Shown here piece after piece: positions 32,271 through 40,234 of a stretch of DNA of 53,525 bases; the first letter of the stretch is position 1, and the number at the start of each line of letters is the position of its first letter. The DNA is from Weissella minor (GTDB lineage: Bacteria; Bacillota; Bacilli; Lactobacillales; Lactobacillaceae): contig NZ_JQCD01000017.1 in assembly GCF_001437425.1 (NCBI RefSeq), positions 1 to 53,525 of the forward strand. The letters are read 5' to 3'. A program made the position numbers and the translations under genes. A model generated the notes under the pieces. It worked only from the letters and a program-made list of their open reading frames with translations. It did no database searches and was not told where the DNA came from.

Positions 32271-33359
32271 ATGGCTTATATCACAAAGCGCGGTAACTCA
32301 TGGTATGCTAGAGTATCTGTGAAACTCAATGGAAAATATACCAAGAAAAATAAGGGTGGTTTTAAGACAAAAGCACAAGCTACAAATTGGGCGAAATTAC
32401 AAGAAAGCAATAAAGTTACCGGTAATATTACTATTCCTGATAAACAGCTGTATCCTGCTTATTTTCGCAATTGGGTAGACCTATACCGAGCTGATGCTAC
32501 AAATTCTGCAAAAAGATGGTATAAATTTGCTGCAAAAGTCTTTGATGAGTACTTGGGAAACGTTCGCTTAGACCAAATAACTCGCCCGATTTTACAGCAG
32601 TTCTTAAATGAATTAGCACTCAAATATTCATTTGCCACTGTTAAGAAGATAAAAACTTACCTGACACAATCTCTAAAAACTGCACTATATGATGATCTCA
32701 TTTCAAAAGATCCAACTACAGATTTAAAGTACGGTGGCCAAAAAGGGAAGTCAAGTGAACTCAAATTTTTGGAAGAACCACAAATGCGTGCATTAATTAC
32801 TGAAATCGAAAATAAGCCCCTTCCTGAACGTTCTGAAAGCGACATGATGATTTTATTAGCCTTACAGTCAGGGGCCCGCTATGAAGAACTAGCAGGGCTT
32901 ACATGGTCAGATATTATGTCAGGAAACAAAATATCTATTAACAAAGCTTGGGACCAAGTAGATAAAATTATTAAACCAACAAAAACCAAGTCTTCAAAGC
33001 GTAATGTTTCAATTTCTCCAAGTTTTATTACTGACCTTTATTCTTGGAAGAAAGGTCACAACGCATCAGATTTTGTTTTCCAGGTTGAAGACACAGATTA
33101 TCCCCTCACAAGTGCATCAGTCAACAAACAACTGAAAAGATACCTAGTGAAAATCAAATCACCAAAAGTGATTACTTTTCATGGACTGCGTCACACTCAT
33201 GCAAGCTGGTTACTTTCACAAGGCATTGACATTAAATATGTTTCCGAACGATTGGGACATTCATCAATAACCATGACTCTGGAGGTTTATACTCACTTAT
33301 TACATAGTACTCGAAACAGTGAAGATGAACGTTCAATCAATTTATTAGAAAATCTATGA
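32271..33359 (+). CDS. int: Tyrosine integrase
   Basis: A 362-residue phage integrase. The N-terminal arm-binding domain (ITKRGNSWYARVSVKLNGKY) and SAM-like core-binding domain (~55-150) precede the catalytic domain with Arg ~203 (LQSGARYEELAGLTW), HxxR (FHGLRHTH, ~304-308), His ~330 (ERLGHSS) and Tyr ~340 (LEVYTHLL). It catalyses site-specific integration and, with an excisionase, excision. It lies at the right end of the prophage next to att, as usual. Confidence 0.95.
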   Translation: MAYITKRGNSWYARVSVKLNGKYTKKNKGGFKTKAQATNWAKLQESNKVTGNITIPDKQLYPAYFRNWVDLYRADATNSAKRWYKFAAKVFDEYLGNVRLDQITRPILQQFLNELALKYSFATVKKIKTYLTQSLKTALYDDLISKDPTTDLKYGGQKGKSSELKFLEEPQMRALITEIENKPLPERSESDMMILLALQSGARYEELAGLTWSDIMSGNKISINKAWDQVDKIIKPTKTKSSKRNVSISPSFITDLYSWKKGHNASDFVFQVEDTDYPLTSASVNKQLKRYLVKIKSPKVITFHGLRHTHASWLLSQGIDIKYVSERLGHSSITMTLEVYTHLLHSTRNSEDERSINLLENL

Positions 33360-33612
33360 TTTATTTTGTGTCTAATTTTGTGTCTAAAATTTTAGGAATG
33401 TGTGTCAAATCGCGGTAATCTGCGGTAACTAATTAAGTATTTGGAATTTAAGAAAGACCTATATACCAGTATTTATAGCGGTTTAAAGCCATTTACAAAA
33501 ATGCTCATTGTTCCCCCCGGGTTCATTTTATATACCTTATAAAGTTTGATATATAGGTATTTACTCAAATATTTGACCAAAATTTGACCAAAATCGAATT
33601 TTGATTCCAAAT
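33360..33612. other. Probable right attachment region with integrase arm-type repeats
   Basis: A gene-free stretch after int. Direct repeats are TTTTGTGTCTAA twice (33363-33387) with a related TGTGTGTC at ~33400, and ATTTGACCAAA twice (about 33571-33592). Such short direct repeats are typical arm sites of tyrosine integrases. A GC-rich island TGTTCCCCCCGGGTTCA (33509-33525) in AT-rich DNA could be the core. The left att site is outside the window, so the core cannot be confirmed. Confidence 0.45.
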
Positions 33613-33661
33613 AAAAAAGCCTAGTAAGTAACTCAGTTAAGAGATACCTACTAGGTTTTTC
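33613..33661. terminator. Bidirectional terminator between int and endolysin
   Basis: CCTAGTA/TACTAGG stem (33620-33626 and 33650-33656 area) flanked by A6 on the left and T5 on the right. It serves the endolysin on the minus strand and the integrase side on the plus strand. Confidence 0.65.
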
Positions 33662-33663
33662 AT

Positions 33664-34404
33664 TTATTTATCTTGTAAATCTTGTTGTAGCACATTCCAA
33701 ATCGTCAGATTGTCTTTATAGTGCATCACCACTTGATAAAAATACTCAGATTTTGATTGTTTCTTTGCAGTCTCACGCGTTACGATGCCCCAGGTTCCTC
33801 TCGCCGCATCGCTAAAAGGTGTCCCATACACTGATTGAGATGCTTGAGCGGTTAGTCGAATCTTATCGCCTTCTTTAAATCGTTTCATATCTGTACCTGC
33901 TGCCTCCTTGGCATATTTAATAAGCTTGTTGGTATCCAAACCACCAGGACAAGCCGTTGCTGTAATTTCTCCGTGCGTTTTGATTGTTGTTCGGTCAATT
34001 GGTAAATTATATCGCTTACAAATATCCGCAACTAACTTGGCTGACTGACGTAATGTCTTATCTGAAACGCCCCAGGTAGGTGCTCCAGATGAGTTCACAT
34101 GTTCTAATCCGATAGAAAGTTGGTTAATGTTTGCAATCTTTGGGACATCACTCCCTCCCGTTCCGCCAGAATGATAGGCAACATAATTTTCGCCCAAACA
34201 TCCAATAATCTCGTTATCAGTAATTTCATAATGTGCTGACGTATATGATCCAGTCCCTTGAACCCAGGTATTCATTGCAGCGTCCTTATTAGTTGTCGCA
34301 TTATGATGGATCACAATGTATCGAATCGCGCCACTACGCAAACCACCATTGTACATTACCTGCGGATTCTTACTTGTTGTTGTTTTTGAATATACTTCGC
34401 TCAT
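33664..34404 (-). CDS. Endolysin: N-acetylmuramoyl-L-alanine amidase
   Basis: 246 residues from ATG 34404 (AAAGGA 7 bases before); a longer frame overlapping the holin lacks a site. Amidase_2 domain over residues ~20-165 with zinc ligands at IVIHHNAT (His33/34), His144 (THGEITATACPGG) and Cys152. The C-terminal ~75 residues are an SH3-like wall-binding domain (FKEGDKIRLTAQASQSVYGT). It cleaves the stem peptide from muramic acid to lyse the cell. It belongs to the second element, beyond the int/att of the main prophage. Confidence 0.92.
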   Translation of the reverse strand: MSEVYSKTTTSKNPQVMYNGGLRSGAIRYIVIHHNATTNKDAAMNTWVQGTGSYTSAHYEITDNEIIGCLGENYVAYHSGGTGGSDVPKIANINQLSIGLEHVNSSGAPTWGVSDKTLRQSAKLVADICKRYNLPIDRTTIKTHGEITATACPGGLDTNKLIKYAKEAAGTDMKRFKEGDKIRLTAQASQSVYGTPFSDAARGTWGIVTRETAKKQSKSEYFYQVVMHYKDNLTIWNVLQQDLQDK

Positions 34405-34423
34405 ATTAAATTCCTTTCTATAT

Positions 34424-34449
34424 AAAAAGACCACCGATTTGGTAGTCTT
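34424..34449 (-). terminator. Terminator between holin and endolysin
   Basis: Nine-pair stem (34441-34449 with 34427-34435, one G-U) and a T5 run on the minus strand. The stem includes the holin stop and is followed at once by the endolysin ribosome site, so it could attenuate endolysin transcription. Confidence 0.65.
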
Positions 34450-34873
34450 AAAGTTTCTTATCATTTTCATTTGGCAACGCTTCGTCTGTATGAACCGTTC
34501 CCACACGTTCTTTTTGTTCTAACTTCTTTTCATCAAAGAAGCGACGCCACTCTTCTTTGAATGGTAACCCCATTGCAATCCAGTTTTCTAAAACACTACC
34601 AGCTTCTGATAATGCTAAAAATGCAATCAGCCCATCGGCCACGGATCCATATCCTATAATGTCAACAAAGGGATATATCAGCATGGGTACAATTAAAACC
34701 ATCACATGTTTCGTAATACCTGCAAGGCCAATGGTTGAGTTAAATTTTTTTAATGCAATGGCTCTGCCAAACCCTAAAATCAAATCCGCAAAAACTAATG
34801 CGACAAGTAACATGTAGTAATTTGAGGTCCAGCCCTTATCAAAGGAACGTGCCATATTATAAAATACATCCAT
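34448..34873 (-). CDS. Phage holin
   Basis: A 141-residue toxin-secretion/phage-lysis holin type protein. Three hydrophobic segments (NYYMLLVALVFADLILGFG, HVMVLIVPMLIYPFVDIIGY, GLIAFLALSEAGSVLENWIA) and a charged tail (KEEWRRFFDEKKLEQKE) fit. Holins form the membrane lesion that times lysis. AAGGAGA precedes the ATG. Confidence 0.88.
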   Translation of the reverse strand: MDVFYNMARSFDKGWTSNYYMLLVALVFADLILGFGRAIALKKFNSTIGLAGITKHVMVLIVPMLIYPFVDIIGYGSVADGLIAFLALSEAGSVLENWIAMGLPFKEEWRRFFDEKKLEQKERVGTVHTDEALPNENDKKL

Positions 34874-35167
34874 TATTTCTCCTTTCCAGCGCTTCTTTAT
34901 GCTGAGATTTGAAACGCAGACGCCTTTTTTCCTGACGTCTCAAAACAGTCAAGCTAACATTTCACGTTGATATCTCTAAAGTAGTCCGTCTCCCCCTTAG
35001 ACCGTTTAAAAATTTGCAAGCCAACTATTCTTTGAGCATTCCGTTTTACTGTACTCACATAAAAATAATTTCCATAAATTGGTCTTACTATCTGTCCACT
35101 TTGCTTTTATCAACACTATCATTATGCTAGGCATGACTAAGCCAAAACGTGCAACAATCCCGACCGA
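34874..35167 (-). other. Gene-free leader between the late activator and the holin
   Basis: About 295 bases without a credible frame. A small stem AGACG/CGTCT (about 34927-34950) and a T-loop-like string are present but no complete tRNA. A CATAAT hexamer on the minus strand near 35,120 could be a late promoter -10, with a poor -35. This looks like a long leader for the lysis genes, comparable in place to the structured RNA region in the main prophage but much shorter. Confidence 0.4.
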
Positions 35168-35210
35168 AAAAAAATGACGTCAATCATTTTGTGATTTTAC
35201 GTCATTTTTT
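35168..35210. terminator. Bidirectional terminator after the RinA-like gene
   Basis: AATGACGT/ACGTCATT stem with A-run and T-run on opposite sides, three bases after the 133-aa gene's stop. It isolates the lysis genes from the regulator unless antitermination or a separate late promoter is used. Confidence 0.7.
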
Positions 35211-35213
35211 TAA

Positions 35214-35615
35214 TTAAGATTCATCCGAAATAACCTGTCGTGCGTAGACTCGTTTTAATTCATCGCGCCAACGCCTAGCAGTACTTTCATTAATGAAATG
35301 TAATTGCGCAATATATTGCCAAGTTAATTTATTTCGATAATATTGGTAAAAAACCTCTTTATGTTCATCCGAAAACATATCAACACACTGTTGAATGTCT
35401 TTCTTTTGCTTTTTTAACTGATTCAAATACTCATCTGATTCAATCTTGATCAAACCATTTTCGACTTGATTAAATTGCTTATTTTTTGCTCGACCGCCAC
35501 CAATATTTTCATGTGTCTTACCAGTCTGCCTTAACGTAGCTTCTCGCATTTTTATCTCAACATCCAGCCCACCCGAAAAAAAATGCCTTAACATCTTATC
35601 GTACTTATCCGCCAA
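35214..35615 (-). CDS. RinA/DUF722-like late transcription activator
   Basis: A 133-residue protein resembling the RinA/DUF722 group of phage late activators. A basic/acidic N-terminal part is followed by a sigma-region-4-like HTH (FSDEHKEVFYQYYRNKLTWQ, then IAQLHFINESTARRWRDELK). It starts 15 bases after the 178-aa gene and precedes the lysis genes. Confidence 0.75.
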   Translation of the reverse strand: MADKYDKMLRHFFSGGLDVEIKMREATLRQTGKTHENIGGGRAKNKQFNQVENGLIKIESDEYLNQLKKQKKDIQQCVDMFSDEHKEVFYQYYRNKLTWQYIAQLHFINESTARRWRDELKRVYARQVISDES

Positions 35616-35630
35616 TATTCTTACCTCCTT

Positions 35631-36167
35631 TTAACTGAGCATGCGATTAGCTAGCTGTAGTGCTAATAATCTCGGCTCCTCATCAGGTACTGCCATCAAT
35701 GTTTTTCCATAATCTGCCACCAATTCAGTTCGATAATCTTGAATATATCCCAGTCTTTCTTGGCGTGTTTTCGCTTCAAGAACGTGATGGGCTAACTGTG
35801 TATCAACATTTGAAAAATCATTTTCTAAGAAATTTGCTGCATTATCAGCATCACTTAACAAATCATTTTGACTACCATTTAATTGCTGCATTATTTTGTG
35901 CTTTGTTTGACAGGAATCTGACATCATTTTTTTATACTCCACACTAAATAATAGTCGTTCAGCCATCGATTTTTTCTTATCATGTGACATCCAATTCTCA
36001 AGCTCTAAAAATAAATGACGCTGAATTTGATCAACATGTCCATTCAGAATTGCATAAATTAGAGCATCCCTTACACCCAAATCATGCGCCAACATTTTAC
36101 TTGTATAGTCAAATTTTTGCATGGCAGACTTTAACGCCAATCGAAATTCAGTTGTAATGTTTACCAT
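35631..36167 (-). CDS. Regulator-like protein sharing a C-terminal domain with the 240-aa phage protein
   Basis: A 178-residue protein, first gene of the divergent lytic unit of the second element. The N-terminal half has an HTH-like stretch (DYTSKMLAHDLGVRDALIYA). The last ~53 residues (ELVADYGKTLMAVPDEEPRL) align with the end of the protein at 20253-20975, about 34 of 53 identical by eye. AAGGGGATG precedes the ATG. No known function. Confidence 0.7.
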   Translation of the reverse strand: MVNITTEFRLALKSAMQKFDYTSKMLAHDLGVRDALIYAILNGHVDQIQRHLFLELENWMSHDKKKSMAERLLFSVEYKKMMSDSCQTKHKIMQQLNGSQNDLLSDADNAANFLENDFSNVDTQLAHHVLEAKTRQERLGYIQDYRTELVADYGKTLMAVPDEEPRLLALQLANRMLS

Positions 36168-36295
36168 TTCATCCCCTTCCTAAAATCAGTTTAAACGTAC
36201 TAGCCTCTTAAAAATACATTTAAACTTAACTTTGTGTTAAAATTTTACTATCCCTTTTGGTTCTTTGGTCTGATTAACTAGTATCGTTAATTGAC

Positions 36296-36315
36296 TATTA
36301 CTAAATTTAGTAATA
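36296..36315. promoter_or_regulatory. Operator-like palindrome 1 of the second element
   Basis: A perfect 20-base palindrome, TATTACTAAA/TTTAGTAATA, between the divergent 178-aa gene and the repressor. Related half-sites (ATAGTAA, ATAGTAA) follow at ~36318-36332. Confidence 0.65.
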
Positions 36316-36420
36316 TGATAGTAAACATAGTAATCCAGCTAAAAAAGAGCCCGTTTAGGCGCCGACTATTAATCTAGTAAGTCCTTTTTAGTTGTGTTTT
36401 CTTTATCAACCTGTCAACAC

Positions 36421-36448
36421 AATTACTATATTACTAAATATAGTAATT
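36421..36448. promoter_or_regulatory. Operator-like palindrome 2 of the second element
   Basis: Perfect 12-base arms, AATTACTATATT and AATATAGTAATT, around ACTA, 48 bases before the repressor ATG. It shares ATTACTA/TAGTAAT with palindrome 1, as expected for repressor operators. Confidence 0.65.
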
Positions 36449-36495
36449 GTCAAGCATATAAACTACTATATTTGATAAAAAGGAGCCTTTCAATT

Positions 36496-36870
36496 ATGTT
36501 ATTTGATCGTATTAAGGAGACAGCTGATAAACAAGGTCTCTCGTTAACCCAATTAGCCACACAAGCAGGCATCGGAAAAAATGCTATTTATACTTGGAAA
36601 CCCTCAAAGCAATATAAAAATGGGGTTAAGCCTCGTACAGAAGCCCTTCAGGCCGTCGCAGATGTTCTGGGTGTTTCTGTCGATTATCTCCTTGAGAATA
36701 CATCTGAATCATTTACAGATACCCATCTATCCCAAACAACCCCTTCAAATAATTTAGATGAATTATTATCAGAAGAAGGCATGGCCATGTTTGATGGAAA
36801 GCCGTTGAGCGAAGACTATAAAAAGGCATTATTAGCAATGCTTCAAACAATGGAAAAGCGTGATAATTAG
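36496..36870 (+). CDS. CI-like repressor of the second element (Xre family)
   Basis: 124 residues from ATG 36496 behind AAGGAG. HTH (SLTQLATQAGIGKNAIYTW, AVADVLGVSVDYLLEN) and a short C-terminus (LDELLSEEGMAMFDGKPLSE) parallel the main prophage repressor. The operators differ, so the two elements are probably heteroimmune. The ImmA gene follows after 3 bases. Confidence 0.85.
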   Translation: MLFDRIKETADKQGLSLTQLATQAGIGKNAIYTWKPSKQYKNGVKPRTEALQAVADVLGVSVDYLLENTSESFTDTHLSQTTPSNNLDELLSEEGMAMFDGKPLSEDYKKALLAMLQTMEKRDN

Positions 36871-36873
36871 CCT

Positions 36874-37272
36874 ATGCATGAAGAATTATTTAAGCAATTA
36901 CTCTATATCGCACAACAATCTGACATCAGCATTAAAGAAGTCGCTGGACTGCCAACCGATCCAGATGTTGCCTTCTGCAAGCAACGCATTATTAATATTA
37001 ATCATAATTTTAATAGCAATATTAGCGTTGCTTTTCGTTTAGCCCATGAAATCAGTCATATTCAATTTTCACAACCTTCTTTTCTATACACATTTTCACC
37101 CTATATCAACAATAAAGAAGAACGTATCACCAATGAGCATGCCATTCATATGATTGCGCGCTTAGTCTATTGCGACACCCCCAATGAGTATCGTAATTGG
37201 GCTGATTTCATGGATGAATTTAATTTACCAAGTTGGTTTGAACCACTCGTTAAAGATATTATTTATGACTAA
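36874..37272 (+). CDS. ImmA/IrrE-type metalloprotease of the second element
   Basis: A 132-residue protein with the HExxH motif in FRLAHEISHIQFS and the same C-terminal layout as the main prophage copy (YCDTPNEYRNWADFMDEFNL). It should cleave the adjacent repressor on induction. The intact motif suggests that the switch still works. Confidence 0.82.
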   Translation: MHEELFKQLLYIAQQSDISIKEVAGLPTDPDVAFCKQRIININHNFNSNISVAFRLAHEISHIQFSQPSFLYTFSPYINNKEERITNEHAIHMIARLVYCDTPNEYRNWADFMDEFNLPSWFEPLVKDIIYD

Positions 37273-37278
37273 ACACAA

Positions 37279-37316
37279 AAAAACATCGCTAGTCCCATTG
37301 ACTAACGATGTTTTTT
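37279..37316. terminator. Bidirectional terminator at the element/chromosome boundary
   Basis: A 12-pair stem (ACATCGCTAGTC/GACTAACGATGT, one mismatch) with A7 and T6 on the two sides, between the ImmA gene and the glycerophosphodiesterase gene. Confidence 0.75.
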
Positions 37317-38036
37317 CTATTTTAATTCATCCCTTATGAGCATTGCTTTTTCAAAATCATCTGTAAAGAGACCCACATAGCCAGCCTCAATGATTTTACG
37401 CATTTCCTCAGTTGTATTAATCGTCCATGGACGTTCAATATCTAGATGTTGTCCGTCTAGAATCGTTTTCTTTAAATGAAATGCCACAAGTTCATGTGCC
37501 TTCATAAATTCAATTGGATTTTCAATCACATCACGGATAATTAATGCAATTGATTTCGTTGGATCCAATGCCTTTAGCTTTTCGATTGTTGGTAAATCAA
37601 ATGAAGAAAATAAGACTTGATCTTCTAGACCGGCTGCTGCCACAGCATCCAAAGTAATCTGTTCAATCCCGGGATAGTAGATATTGTCAGTTTTAATTTC
37701 AATATTCATAAAGATATCCGTATCTTTGAAAATATCCAATACCTCAAACAACGTCGGAATTAATGGATGCTTAGGCTTCGATTGCCCCGGTCGTTTTGAG
37801 TCAACTTGTAACTCAAACATTTGTAATTCATTTAAAGTAAAATCTTTGATATAACCTTGTCCATTTGTGGTTCGATCAATTTTTTCATCGTGCATAATCA
37901 CAGGCTGATTATCTTTTGTCAGCTGCACATCAAATTCCACGGCTTCACCGTGTTCAGCAAGATACTGAAAACCATCTAATGAATTTTCAACATATTTCTC
38001 GGGAATCCCTCGATGACCAAAGATTGTCGTCTCCAT
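37317..38036 (-). CDS. glpQ: Glycerophosphodiester phosphodiesterase
   Basis: A 239-residue cytoplasmic GDPD of the UgpQ type. It hydrolyses glycerophosphodiesters to glycerol-3-phosphate and alcohol. Motifs: GHRGIPEKYVENSLDGF, EFDVQLTKDNQPVIMHDEKI with the metal-binding acids, and MNIEIKTDN. No signal peptide. It is the last gene of the ABC importer operon, which probably supplies its substrate. Confidence 0.92.
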   Translation of the reverse strand: METTIFGHRGIPEKYVENSLDGFQYLAEHGEAVEFDVQLTKDNQPVIMHDEKIDRTTNGQGYIKDFTLNELQMFELQVDSKRPGQSKPKHPLIPTLFEVLDIFKDTDIFMNIEIKTDNIYYPGIEQITLDAVAAAGLEDQVLFSSFDLPTIEKLKALDPTKSIALIIRDVIENPIEFMKAHELVAFHLKKTILDGQHLDIERPWTINTTEEMRKIIEAGYVGLFTDDFEKAMLIRDELK

Positions 38037-38039
38037 GTT

Positions 38040-39365
38040 TTACTCTCCTGACTGCTCGTTAGCTGCCTTAATATCCTCATCAGTTTGCTTGGCTGCTTTT
38101 TCAAGTTCAGAATTGACGTCTTTACCATTGATTACATTTTCCATAGCATTTTGTGTGTTAACACGTTCCTTTGGCATTGCAGTAATCAACGCACCAGCCG
38201 TTGCAGGGTTACGCTTTGAATCGTTCAATTGATCCACAGCAACCTTCAAGTTTGGCGTTTCCTTAAAGGCATCCTTCATTGTATCAGTATCATAAGACTT
38301 CTTGTTAATGGCAAAGTAACCAGTATCCTTGGCCCACTTGGCTTGCTCTTCAGGTGAAGTTGCAAACTTCAAGAATTCATATGAACCCTTTTGCGCCTTA
38401 TCTGACTTACCCTTTGATTGCCAGATACTTGCACCACCAATAGCAACACCATTCGCATCTGTTCCTTCAGGACGTGGCATATATGTCACACCAACATCAA
38501 ACTTTGCATTCTTTTGAATATCACCCAATGAAGCTGATGAATTCATAAACATATCAATTTGACCTGAAGTGAAACCAGCAATTTCGTTGTCACCAGCATT
38601 TGCACCAGTTCCATAATCAACTAGCGTCTTTGCATCCGCATTCGTCTTGATCCAATTTAGGACATTTTTACCAGCTTCATTGTTGAAAGTAGACTTTGTC
38701 GCTGTTTTCTTACGCCCATTTTCATTATTCACAAGCGTTTGATTTTGATTAGCTAATAATTCTTCGAATGTCCAACCATATGGCAAAATTGAAAGTCTTG
38801 CCTTACCATTATCATCCTTCAACTTCTTAGCCGCATCGGTAATTTCTTCATAAGTTGGTGACTTTGGTAATTCGTCAATTCCGGCCTTCTTAAATGCATC
38901 CTTGTTATAGTATAACACCGGCGCACTTGAGTTAAATGGCATCGAATATAGCTTACCATCAATCTTATAATAATCTAAAATGTTCTCTTGAATGTCATTA
39001 ATATCGTATTTATATTTCTTTGTGATAGTTTCCATTGGCTCAATCATGCCAGATGAAGCTAATTGCTTGGTTGAAATTTCATTTGATTGGAATAGATCAG
39101 GGGCTTTCTTACTTCCCCCAACAGACAAAAACTTTGGCAAAGCTTCCACATATTGACCTTGGAATTCTGGAACAACTTCATAATCCTTTTGTGAATTATT
39201 GAAATCTTTTACGATTCGTTCAATTGACTTTTGATTTTGTCCAGTCATTGAATGCCAGAAAACAATTTTTTCAGGCTTGCTAGCAGCATCCACTGTCGTT
39301 ACTGGTGCAGCTACTCCGGCCCCAATTGCCAATAATGCACTGTACTTTGCGATATTCTTAAACAT
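38040..39365 (-). CDS. ugpB: ABC importer substrate-binding protein (UgpB-like)
   Basis: A 441-residue family 1 solute-binding protein. The signal peptide (KYSALLAIGAGVAAPVTTVDA) is followed by KIVFWHSMTG, typical of glycerol-3-phosphate/glycerophosphodiester binding proteins. With glpQ, G3P or glycerophosphodiester uptake is likely. There is no lipobox cysteine near the cleavage site, unusual for a Gram-positive binding protein. Confidence 0.88.
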   Translation of the reverse strand: MFKNIAKYSALLAIGAGVAAPVTTVDAASKPEKIVFWHSMTGQNQKSIERIVKDFNNSQKDYEVVPEFQGQYVEALPKFLSVGGSKKAPDLFQSNEISTKQLASSGMIEPMETITKKYKYDINDIQENILDYYKIDGKLYSMPFNSSAPVLYYNKDAFKKAGIDELPKSPTYEEITDAAKKLKDDNGKARLSILPYGWTFEELLANQNQTLVNNENGRKKTATKSTFNNEAGKNVLNWIKTNADAKTLVDYGTGANAGDNEIAGFTSGQIDMFMNSSASLGDIQKNAKFDVGVTYMPRPEGTDANGVAIGGASIWQSKGKSDKAQKGSYEFLKFATSPEEQAKWAKDTGYFAINKKSYDTDTMKDAFKETPNLKVAVDQLNDSKRNPATAGALITAMPKERVNTQNAMENVINGKDVNSELEKAAKQTDEDIKAANEQSGE

Positions 39366-39415
39366 ACTCTTTCTCCTATTAGATCCTAATTAATGTCCAC
39401 AATCTGTTCCAAAAG

Positions 39416-40234
39416 TTATTTGATAACACCACTCGTCAAACCATTCTTGAAATACTTTTGCCCCAAAAAGATAATTAACAATGTGGGAATCACCACAATA
39501 ATCGTTGCGGCCATAATCAGCCCCCAATTACTAGCAGTGTCTTGCGCCCGCATTTGTCGCAAACCAATTTGAGCCGTACGCACCTTATCATTATCCGTCG
39601 AAATCAAAGGCCATAGATACATATTCCAGTTGGTTAAGAAACTATATAAAGCAAAGGTAATCAAGCTAATTTTGCAGTAAGGCATCACCACCATTCTCAA
39701 GAATTGAAAGTGAGATAAGCCCTCAATTTCACTTAGCTGTCGTAATTCAGCTGGCATTTGTTCGAAACTTGTTTTTAACATGAACGTCCCAAAGGCAGAT
39801 GCTAAAAAGGGTAACGCCATGGCTGAATACGTATTTAGTAAGTTCAAATCGCGCATAATATTGAAGTTTGGAATAATTTGCGATTCGAACGGCAACATCA
39901 TTGTGCTTAACAAGATGATAAATGCTGTCTTCTTAAATTTAAAATCAATGAAGACAAAGGCATAGGCAGCTAAGATTGATAGCAACACTTGGCCAACCAT
40001 CACCACACTTGAGACAATGAAACTGTGTGCCAAGAATTTCAACATATTAGTATCTTTCACAACATCAATATAGTTGGTAATGACAAATTTATCTGGAATC
40101 AAATGGCCTTGGGCGATTGATTCACTTGTTGAAAAGCTCAATGAAATGCCTAATAGCACTGGCAACATCAAGAGTAAAGTCACAATGGTTAAAAGGATAT
40201 ATTGGCCATATTTATGAATTGGACTAATCTGCAT
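39416..40234 (-). CDS. ugpE: ABC importer permease (UgpE-like)
   Basis: A 272-residue MalG/UgpE-type permease with six membrane helices. The EAA loop that docks on the ATPase is PAELRQLSEIEGLSHFQFLR. It overlaps ugpA by 11 bases. Confidence 0.9.
   Translation of the reverse strand: MQISPIHKYGQYILLTIVTLLLMLPVLLGISLSFSTSESIAQGHLIPDKFVITNYIDVVKDTNMLKFLAHSFIVSSVVMVGQVLLSILAAYAFVFIDFKFKKTAFIILLSTMMLPFESQIIPNFNIMRDLNLLNTYSAMALPFLASAFGTFMLKTSFEQMPAELRQLSEIEGLSHFQFLRMVVMPYCKISLITFALYSFLTNWNMYLWPLISTDNDKVRTAQIGLRQMRAQDTASNWGLIMAATIIVVIPTLLIIFLGQKYFKNGLTSGVIK

Noticed and set aside
34890-34950. T-loop-like sequence upstream of the holin that hints at a tRNA
   Set aside because: No matching D arm, anticodon arm or acceptor stem could be built around it.
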